Positions 8,601 to 13,044 of a stretch of DNA of 16,212 bases are shown here, in pieces; the first letter of the stretch is position 1, and each line of letters starts with the position of its first letter. Origin of the DNA: Roseovarius sp. (GTDB lineage: Bacteria > Pseudomonadota > Alphaproteobacteria > Rhodobacterales > Rhodobacteraceae); assembly GCA_007125415.1 (NCBI GenBank), contig SLDH01000289.1:1-16212 (forward strand), written 5' to 3'. The notes under the pieces are model-generated. The model ran no database searches, was not told the DNA's origin, and saw nothing but the letters and a program-made list of their open reading frames with translations. Both the position numbers and the translations under genes were made by a program.

Positions 8601-9257
8601 ATAGCGGCGCAGGATGGGCGAGAGATAGGCGTCCACCACCGTGGTATCGCCGCGCCCCACGAGCCGCGCCAGCTTCGAGACCGCACCCGAGGTGGAGATC
8701 TGCGTGAACCCGATGTCGCGCGCGAGTGCCGCCACCCGCTCCTCATGGGTTGGGTTGAGATAGGCGTGCAAGCCCGCGATGGCCACGGCGCGAATGCCAG
8801 CGTCGTGGGCTGTCTGGAGTGTCTCGCGTGCCGCCTCCTCATCGAGCGGGGTGATCACGGCGCCCTCGGCATCCAGCCGCTCATCCATCTCGCCCACCAT
8901 CTCATAGAGCAGATCCGGGCGTCTGATTTCCAGATCGAAGAGACGCGGCCGTGTCTGATAGCCAATCCTGAGCAGATCGCGGAATCCCCGGGTGATCATC
9001 AGCAGAACGCGTTCACCCTTGCGTTCCAGAAGCGCGTTGGTGGCCACGGTGGTGCCCATCTTGACCGCGCGGATCGCACCCTCCGGGAAATCCCCCTCCA
9101 CACCCATGACATCGCGAATGCCCTGAATGGCGGCATCCGCATAGCGTTCGGGATTTTCCGACAGAAGTTTGTGGGTGTGGACGACCCCTGCGGGGTCGAG
9201 CGCCACGATATCGGTGAACGTGCCGCCCCGGTCTATCCAGAACTCCCATTGTTTCAC
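5685..9257 (-). CDS. 5-oxoprolinase (ATP-hydrolysing), fused HyuA-HyuB type
   Basis: A 1190-residue cytoplasmic enzyme that uses ATP to open the ring of 5-oxo-L-proline (pyroglutamate) to glutamate, the salvage step of the gamma-glutamyl/glutathione cycle; related enzymes open hydantoins. The HyuA half (about 1-680) begins with an ASKHA nucleotide-binding motif DRGGTFTD (9-16), a GTTVATNALLERKG segment and a second phosphate motif GFDMGGTSTDV (from about 283). The HyuB half (about 684-1190) starts at DPVLLEVFNN and ends with the Gly-rich TPGGGGWGRA. The N-terminal HKLLSENPERYADAAIQGIR stretch is typical of eukaryotic and bacterial OPLAH, which favours oxoprolinase over hydantoinase. The start is GTG at 9257 with a GAGGGG ribosome site. 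The gene is alone on its strand and convergent with cioB. Single-polypeptide fusion is normal for OPLAH. Exact substrate preference is not readable. Confidence 0.92.
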   Translation of the reverse strand: MKQWEFWIDRGGTFTDIVALDPAGVVHTHKLLSENPERYADAAIQGIRDVMGVEGDFPEGAIRAVKMGTTVATNALLERKGERVLLMITRGFRDLLRIGYQTRPRLFDLEIRRPDLLYEMVGEMDERLDAEGAVITPLDEEAARETLQTAHDAGIRAVAIAGLHAYLNPTHEERVAALARDIGFTQISTSGAVSKLARLVGRGDTTVVDAYLSPILRRYVDQVAGALDLGRACDGLFFMQSSGGLTDAQLFQGKDAILSGPAGGIVGMVKTAEAAGHERVIGFDMGGTSTDVSHYAGAYERSFETEVAGVRMRAPMMDIHTVAAGGGSICKFEDGRFQVGPESAGADPGPACYRRGGPLTVTDCNVILGKLSPEHFPHVFGPGGDQPLDVDTVREAFDALAETVAEETGEARRAPEEMAEGFLRIAVENMANAIKKISVQRGHDVTGYTLQCFGGAGGQHACLVADALGMRRVLIHPHAGVLSAYGMGLAEIRAMREVQMDAPLSEIGPAETALAKIAQEAEAEVASQGITRITVQRHAHLRYDGSHQALEVPFGAAEDMRADFEAAHRQRFGFASPERDVLLDMLSVEAVGATGQTPVAALPDGDGAPLARIMLHLDGARQEVPLFARDNLAPGEMIRGPAVITEPTGTNVVEPGWAARLDAMGNLLMERIGAKAREGAAGTQADPVLLEVFNNLFMSVADQMGATLANTSWSVNIKERLDFSCAIFDEKGDLVANAPHVPVHLGSMSDSVKTIQRLNPDVRPGDAYMLNSPYNGGTHLPDVTVITPVFVDGKPAFWLGSRGHHADIGGRTPGSAPPDGTHIDEEGVLIDNVKLVDQGRFLEESAEAALRSGRYPCRNVPQNMADLKAQVAANVTGRQELLKVIETYGADVVRAYMGHVQDNAEESVRRVIDRLRDGAFSYEMDIGTRIEVRVRVDRESRSATIDFTGTSPQHEGNYNAPRSICDAVVLYVFRAMVGADIPLNQGCLKPLRIIVPEGSMLNPAYPAAVIAGNTEVSQAACNALLGALGVMAGSQATMNNFVWGNDIFQNYETIAGGTGAGPGFEGCDGVQSHMTNTRMTDPEILEKRFPVRLEEFGIREGSGGAGRWRGGHGVRRRMRFLKPVTVTTLCSHRIVPPFGAEGGAPGAVGRNWAELPDGTVRDLVGNDEIDLPAGSVFGMQTPGGGGWGRA

Positions 9258-9356
9258 GGTCCTGCCCCTCGCCTCATGCCTCCGCCGAAGGTTGGCCGTC
9301 CGGGGCGGAAAGTCAACGTGCCGCCATCAAAGACACGCGCCGCTGCCTCGGAACCC

Positions 9357-9557
9357 GGAACAGGCTGCTGAAAGTGGCTGTCTCCCCCCTCCAAGCGCCT
9401 TGAGCCGGAAACCTGTTCCGCGCCACGCTTGCCCCAATGTCTCGCCCGGGCGACCAGCCCGGGCCGTGCCCGGCCCTCTTCTTGCCGTCCAAACAGAGTC
9501 GGAAGAACAGTTTCCCTCGCCTTTGCAGATCCTGTTCATTTTCCAGCAGCCTCTTCC
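9357..9557. repeat. Inverted-repeat-bounded 201-bp segment (possible mini-element)
   Basis: GGAACAGGCTGCTG (9357-9370) and CAGCAGCCTCTTCC (9544-9557) are reverse complements at 13 of 14 positions, framing about 200 bp of non-coding DNA. The CAGGCTGCTGAAA-type end is reminiscent of some insertion-sequence termini (recalled, not checked). No clear target-site duplication flanks the arms, and there is no transposase. It may be a decayed non-autonomous element or coincidence. Confidence 0.3.
9444..9464. repeat. GCCCGGGC hairpin
   Basis: Two copies of the self-complementary octamer GCCCGGGC flank the pentanucleotide GACCA, giving an 8-bp stem with a 5-base loop. It lies within the divergent intergenic region, about 190 bp before each flanking start codon. 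It has no T-run. It could be a regulator-binding palindrome or simply GC-rich noise. Confidence 0.3.
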
Positions 9558-9597
9558 AGAAGCAGAAACCCTGGCCCCTGCCCCGCAAGCCTGGTGA

Positions 9598-9626
9598 TTG
9601 AAACCGGGTGCCGCTTTGGGTTAACT
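9598..9626 (+). promoter_or_regulatory. Probable sigma-70 promoter for the TIGR01244/DgoK-like pair
   Basis: TTGAAA (9598-9603, 5/6 to the -35 consensus) and TTAACT (9621-9626, weak -10) are separated by exactly 17 bases. Predicted transcription would start near 9633, leaving a short leader that contains the AGGAG ribosome site (9643-9647) before the ATG at 9656. Spacing is ideal; the -10 match is modest. Confidence 0.4.
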
Positions 9627-9655
9627 GCACCGGCAAGGATGCAGGAGATCGTGCA

Positions 9656-10078
9656 ATGGAGCCACGCAAACTTTCCGACAGCTATGCGGTTGCCCCCCAG
9701 ATCACGCCCGAGGATGTGCCATCGCTCGCGCAGAACGGTTTCCGCTCGATCATGTGCAACCGCCCCGATGGCGAGGAATTCGGCCAGCCGGATTTCGCGC
9801 AGATCGAGGCGGCGGCCGAGGCCGCAGGGCTCGAGATACGCTGGGTGCCCATCGTGTCCGGCGCGGTGACCCCGGAGGCGCTCGAGGCGTTCCGCACCGC
9901 ACTCGATGACATGCCGGGCCCGATGCTCGCCTATTGCCGGTCGGGCACGCGATGCGCGATGCTCTGGGCCATCACCCAGAGCGGAACCCTGCCCGATGAC
10001 GAGATCATCGCAGCCACCCGCGCCGCAGGCTATGACATGGCCGGTGTCGTCCAGCAGATGCGCCAGATGCGCGGATGA
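9656..10078 (+). CDS. TIGR01244 family sulfur transferase / phosphatase-like protein (DUF442)
   Basis: A 140-residue cytoplasmic protein of the family also found as the N-terminal domain of some beta-lactamase-like hydrolases (BLH type) linked to sulfide handling. The fold is that of dual-specificity phosphatases. The N-terminal motif CNRPDGEE (34-41) and the active-site-like P-loop YCRSGTRC (93-100), with the presumed nucleophile C94, are both present. The start ATG at 9656 is preceded by AGGAG 8 bases away; an upstream GTG at 9608 would add 16 residues outside the conserved family start and is not favoured. The stop overlaps the next ATG as ATGA, so the two genes are translationally coupled. 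The biochemical activity of stand-alone members is poorly defined; sulfur transfer is a family-level name rather than something I can show. Confidence 0.9.
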   Translation: MEPRKLSDSYAVAPQITPEDVPSLAQNGFRSIMCNRPDGEEFGQPDFAQIEAAAEAAGLEIRWVPIVSGAVTPEALEAFRTALDDMPGPMLAYCRSGTRCAMLWAITQSGTLPDDEIIAATRAAGYDMAGVVQQMRQMRG

Positions 10079-10743
10079 CCTGGGTCGCGGCCGGCGACGG
10101 GATCGCTCTCACGATTCCGGCAGGGCTTCCCGCCACGGACATCCCGCAAGGCAGGGTCATCGAGATAGGCGCAGCCGCGCAGCCCGTGCCCGCGCCTGTT
10201 CTGCCCCGTGCGGGCCGCGCGGTGCCCGCCCTGACCCAGGACGCACCGCCCGATCGGGTGAGCGGCTGGGTGCGGATCAGCATCGCGGGATTTCTGGCGG
10301 ACCATCCGGGCTGGGATGGTGTGATCTGCGCCCAGCAGGACGCACTCAGTCATTGGCTGCATGTCAGCGCCGACGAGGTGGTGAGTTGCCAGAGCTTTCT
10401 CACGCCACGGCTTGTCACGGCTCTGGACGGTGCGGCACAGGCCATCCCCGAAGCGGTGGCCGACAGCATGAGCCGCCCCGAACGCGTGGCCGCGCATCTG
10501 CGCGTGGCCGAACTTCGCGGCAGGGCCGAAGCGATCACCGGCCATCTCATCGGAGCGGAACTCGCGGCGGCGCGCCCCTATTGGCTGGGCCAGCAGGTGG
10601 CGCTGATCGGCGCGACCCCGCTGATGGCAGCCTATGCCGAGGCGCTCAGGGCGCAAGGGGGGCCGGTAAGTGCCGCTGGTGCTGCCAAACTTTTGCCGAA
10701 GGGCTTGAAGGCGCTCGCGACGGCCCTCTGCCTCGAGGTCTGA
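10075..10743 (+). CDS. Truncated 2-dehydro-3-deoxygalactonokinase (DgoK)-like protein
   Basis: A 222-residue protein whose body matches DgoK sugar kinases. Residues about 78-116 (GVICAQQDALSHW onward, then SCQSFLTPRLVTAL) fit the DgoK region 'VMPGTHCKW ... FRTVMTGEL'. AEAITGHLIGAEL (151-163) fits 'FLSGLLIGAEV', and VALIGATPLMAAYAEAL (175-191) fits the 'LIGSPAL..Y..AL' helix. Full DgoK is about 290-300 residues and starts with an ASKHA phosphate motif of the type DWGTTNLR; that segment is absent here. The PGTHSKW nucleotide-loop signature is replaced by QQDALSHW. So this is probably not an active kinase in the usual way. It begins inside the stop of the TIGR01244 gene (ATGA), with no own ribosome site needed. 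The reading frame is clean, so it looks maintained rather than a fresh pseudogene. No other galactonate or Entner-Doudoroff genes are nearby. Confidence 0.72.
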   Translation: MTWVAAGDGIALTIPAGLPATDIPQGRVIEIGAAAQPVPAPVLPRAGRAVPALTQDAPPDRVSGWVRISIAGFLADHPGWDGVICAQQDALSHWLHVSADEVVSCQSFLTPRLVTALDGAAQAIPEAVADSMSRPERVAAHLRVAELRGRAEAITGHLIGAELAAARPYWLGQQVALIGATPLMAAYAEALRAQGGPVSAAGAAKLLPKGLKALATALCLEV

Positions 10744-10765
10744 GCGCGCGGGCGCGGGTTGTCAC

Positions 10766-10794
10766 TTGTATGCGCGCCGAAGCTGGCCCATATC
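10766..10794 (+). promoter_or_regulatory. Possible promoter for the sodium-channel gene
   Basis: TTGTAT (10766-10771) and CATATC (10789-10794) are spaced by 17 bases in the 79-bp gap between the DgoK-like gene and the ion-channel gene. Both hexamers are weak matches to consensus. If unused, the channel could instead be transcribed from the promoter ahead of the TIGR01244 gene. Confidence 0.22.
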
Positions 10795-10822
10795 TCGGCG
10801 GATCAGAACCGGGGACAGAACA

Positions 10823-11599
10823 ATGCGTGAGCGGATCGGCAGCTTCATCGACAAACCGATCGTCCAGAACTTCATCCTGGGGGTGATCCTCTTCAATGCG
10901 GTCATCCTCGGCATGGAAACCTCCGACACGCTGATGGACCGTTTCGGCCCGGTCCTCGTGGCGCTCGACACGATCTGCCTGTCGATCTTCGTTGTGGAGA
11001 TCGCGCTCAAGCTCTTTGCCTTTGGCCCCCGCTTCTTCCGGGATGGATGGAACATCTTCGACTTCGTCATCGTGGGGATCGCGCTCATACCAGCCACCGA
11101 GGGGCTCGCGGTGCTGCGCGCGCTGCGCATCCTGCGTCTCTTGCGCGTGCTCTCGGTCACACCGTCGCTGCGCCGGGTGGTCGAGGGGCTGATGGCGGCG
11201 CTGCCCGGCATGGGATCGGTTTTCCTGCTCATGGGGATGATCTTCTATATCGGCTCGGTCATGGCAACGACACTCTTCGGCACTTCCTTTCCCGACTGGT
11301 TCGGAACGATATTCCTCTCGGGCTATTCGCTCTTCCAGATCATGACGCTCGAATCGTGGTCCATGGGCATCGTCCGGCCGGTGATGGAGGTCTATCCTCT
11401 GGCCTGGATGTTCTTCGTGCCCTTCATCCTGATCACCACCTTCGCGGTGGTGAACCTCGTGGTCGGTCTCATCGTGAACTCCATGCAGGAAGCCCATGGG
11501 GCGGAGGATGCGGAGCGCACGGATATCTACCGCGAAGAGGTGCTCAAGCGGCTTGACGAGATCGATGCGCGGCTGAAGGAGATCAACCCTCCGAAATAG
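10823..11599 (+). CDS. Bacterial voltage-gated sodium channel (NaChBac/NavMs-type)
   Basis: A 258-residue, six-transmembrane channel subunit that assembles as a homotetramer in the cytoplasmic membrane. S1 includes N25 and E32; S2 carries E59 in VVEIALK; S3 carries D80 in NIFDFVIVG. The S4 voltage sensor has gating arginines at every third position: R99, R102, R105 and R108. The pore loop contains TLESWSM (175-181), the sodium-selective filter of BacNav channels, with E177 as the ring glutamate; the following GIVRPVMEVYP resembles NavMs of Magnetococcus. S6 (about 197-221) is followed by an acidic linker and a short C-terminal coiled coil (EEVLKRLDEIDARLKEI). The start at 10823 (MRERIGSF) is preceded by a weak GGGGA-type site; the frame is open 19 codons further upstream without similarity. 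The 3' end overlaps the convergent ABC gene by 17 bp. A role in motility, pH or Na+ homeostasis is only family-level inference. Confidence 0.95.
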   Translation: MRERIGSFIDKPIVQNFILGVILFNAVILGMETSDTLMDRFGPVLVALDTICLSIFVVEIALKLFAFGPRFFRDGWNIFDFVIVGIALIPATEGLAVLRALRILRLLRVLSVTPSLRRVVEGLMAALPGMGSVFLLMGMIFYIGSVMATTLFGTSFPDWFGTIFLSGYSLFQIMTLESWSMGIVRPVMEVYPLAWMFFVPFILITTFAVVNLVVGLIVNSMQEAHGAEDAERTDIYREEVLKRLDEIDARLKEINPPK

Positions 11600-12530
11600 C
11601 CTCCCGGCGGCGGGTCAGCGCCAGAAACACATCCTGAAGATCGGCCTGCTCGGTGCGCACGTCGCGGATGCGGATGCCCGCGCCGCGAACCGCCTCGAGC
11701 ACCGCTTCGGCGGGGGTGTCGCGGGCGACATAGCTGATCGCGACGGCACCATCCGCCCGGCGCTCCACCTCGAGCCCGGCCCCCTCGGGCAGACGCGTCA
11801 CGGGCAGGTCCGGCTGAATGATCATCGTCTTGCTGTCGAGCTTCGAAAGCATGTTGAGCGTGCTGTCCTGTGCGATGAGTTCGCCCTCGTTGATGATGGC
11901 GATCTCGTCACACATCTCCTCGGCCTCCTCGAGGTAATGGGTCGTGAGGATGATCGTCATGCCCTGCTCATTGAGCCGGCGGATGTTCTCCCAGAGCATC
12001 TGGCGCAGTTCGATATCCACCCCGGCGGTGGGCTCATCCAGCACCAGAATCTGCGGCATATGCACCAGCGCCTTGGCCAGCAGCAAGCGCCGCCGCATGC
12101 CGCCCGAGAGCGTGCGGGCATAGGCCTCCGCCTTGTCCTCAAGGCCCACCAGCCGAAGGATGTCGTCGCTGCGCCGGTCCCGTTTGGGTATGCCATAAAG
12201 CCCCGCCTGCACCTCGAGCGCGCCGCGCGGGGTGAAGAACGGGTCGAGATTGAGTTCCTGCGGCATCACCCCGATGGCGGCGCGCGCCTGGCGCGGGTTG
12301 AGATCCTGATCGAACCCCCAGATCCTGACCTGCCCCGCGCTCTTGATCACCAACCCCGCCAGGATGTTGATCAGCGTGGATTTTCCGGCTCCGTTCGGCC
12401 CGAGCAACCCCACGACCTTGCCGGCGCCGATCCGCAGATCGACGGCCTTGAGCGCCGTCTTGGCAGGTGCGGCGCCGGCACTGTCATAGGTCTTGCTCAG
12501 CCCGCTTATCTCGATGGCATTGCCGTCCAT
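11583..12530 (-). CDS. ABC transporter ATP-binding protein (DrrA/CcmA-like, export-type)
   Basis: A 315-residue cytoplasmic ATPase subunit. Walker A GPNGAGKS (44-51), Q-loop Q91, signature LSGGMRRR (141-148), Walker B ILVLDEP (161-167) and H-loop H198 are all present, so it should hydrolyse ATP. Residues after about 225 form an extra C-terminal domain as in ABC-2-type exporters of the DrrA/YadG group. The ATG at 12530 has a GAGGG-like ribosome site. The expected ABC-2 permease gene is not adjacent: downstream is the convergent sodium-channel gene (17-bp tail-to-tail overlap) and upstream is the divergent zinc-finger gene. The ATPase must therefore work with a permease encoded elsewhere or have another role. 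The substrate cannot be deduced. Confidence 0.93.
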   Translation of the reverse strand: MDGNAIEISGLSKTYDSAGAAPAKTALKAVDLRIGAGKVVGLLGPNGAGKSTLINILAGLVIKSAGQVRIWGFDQDLNPRQARAAIGVMPQELNLDPFFTPRGALEVQAGLYGIPKRDRRSDDILRLVGLEDKAEAYARTLSGGMRRRLLLAKALVHMPQILVLDEPTAGVDIELRQMLWENIRRLNEQGMTIILTTHYLEEAEEMCDEIAIINEGELIAQDSTLNMLSKLDSKTMIIQPDLPVTRLPEGAGLEVERRADGAVAISYVARDTPAEAVLEAVRGAGIRIRDVRTEQADLQDVFLALTRRREAISEG

Positions 12531-12603
12531 CGCCCTCTTGTCCCCGTGTCACCGATGCGCCATATTCGCGGGTAACGGATAGGCTTTCGAAAGGAAAGAC
12601 CGG

Positions 12604-12783
12604 ATGATCACGCAAGCACCCGAAACCCGGATCGTCGACAGCTACCGCGTCTGCTGTGACGGGGGAGAGGGTGCCTTGGGCCATCCCCGTGTATGGTTGC
12701 AGATTCCGCTCGAACGCGGCTATGTGGAATGCCCCTATTGCGATGCGAAACTGATCCATCGGGATTTCGAGGGGAAGGTCTGA
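12604..12783 (+). CDS. zf-CHCC zinc-finger protein (NDUFS6-like)
   Basis: A 59-residue protein with the zinc-binding pattern C17-x9-H27-x15-C43-x2-C46; C18 is adjacent. The context CDGGEGALGHPRVWLQI and ending VECPYCDAKL are typical of the alphaproteobacterial zf-CHCC family. These are the counterparts of the mitochondrial complex I subunit NDUFS6 (13 kDa), and a homologue is known in Paracoccus complex I. The whole protein is essentially the zinc domain. An AAGGAAAG ribosome site lies about 7 bases before the ATG. It is divergent from the ABC gene (73-bp gap) and followed by hairpins before polA. No complex I genes are in the window, so the link to NADH dehydrogenase is by family only. Confidence 0.88.
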   Translation: MITQAPETRIVDSYRVCCDGGEGALGHPRVWLQIPLERGYVECPYCDAKLIHRDFEGKV

Positions 12784-12784
12784 C

Positions 12785-12802
12785 CCGAAGGCGTGCCTTC
12801 GG
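12785..12802. terminator. Hairpin immediately after the zinc-finger gene
   Basis: CCGAAGG-CGTG-CCTTCGG forms a 7-bp stem with a 4-base loop, starting one base after the TGA stop at 12781-12783. Two further CTTCGG copies lie downstream (near 12820 and 12835), so alternative pairings with the left arm are possible. No U-run follows, so intrinsic termination would be weak; it may protect the 3' end instead. Confidence 0.4.
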
Positions 12803-12902
12803 CACACCGCATGTCTCACCTTCGGCCTTTCAGGCCTTCGGCTCGGATGGTGTTGTATTGTGACGCGCATGATCCATGGTGATACCTGTTGCGAGGCTAA
12901 TT

Positions 12903-12972
12903 CGCCTCCGGCGGGGGTATTTCCGCCAAGAAGAAGCCCTGTTCGCGCTGTTTCTTCTTGGGAAAAATACCC
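12903..12972. repeat. Long imperfect inverted repeat upstream of polA
   Basis: GGGTATTTCCGCCAAGAAGAA (12915-12935) pairs with 12952-12972 across a 16-base loop. Ten bases next to the loop (CCAAGAAGAA/TTCTTCTTGG) and eight at the base (GGGTATTT/AAATACCC) match perfectly, with three mismatches between. The left arm is preceded by CGCCTCCGGCGGG. I recall similar GCCTCCGGCGGGGGTATTT-type elements between genes in Rhodobacterales genomes, which would make this an interspersed palindromic repeat. It lies 73 bp before the polA start, so it could also affect polA expression. Confidence 0.65.
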
Positions 12973-13044
12973 GAATTTGACAGTGGCCGCGCGCGCCTTG
13001 CCGTGGCATGAAGCGACAGGGTATTTCCTCGGGAGACTGGGCGC

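Larger units (their letters stand above)
9258..9655. other. 398-bp divergent intergenic region
   Basis: The gap lies between the divergent starts of the oxoprolinase gene and the TIGR01244 gene and should hold promoters for both. I see a probable plus-strand promoter at 9598-9626, a GCCCGGGC hairpin at 9444-9464, and a 14-base inverted repeat at 9357-9370 and 9544-9557. Open frames on both strands here (for example 9313-9669 minus) have no recognisable domain and atypical Arg/Gly/Pro composition, so I do not call a gene. Confidence 0.5.

Noticed and set aside
5685..9257. Possibility that the oxoprolinase gene is two genes (separate hyuA and hyuB)
   Set aside because: The frame is continuous across the junction near residue 684, and a single ~1200-residue fusion is the usual form of 5-oxoprolinase.
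9313..9669. 118-codon minus-strand frame in the divergent intergenic region
   Set aside because: It overlaps the start of the TIGR01244 gene, has no domain or good ribosome site, and has atypical Arg/Gly composition.
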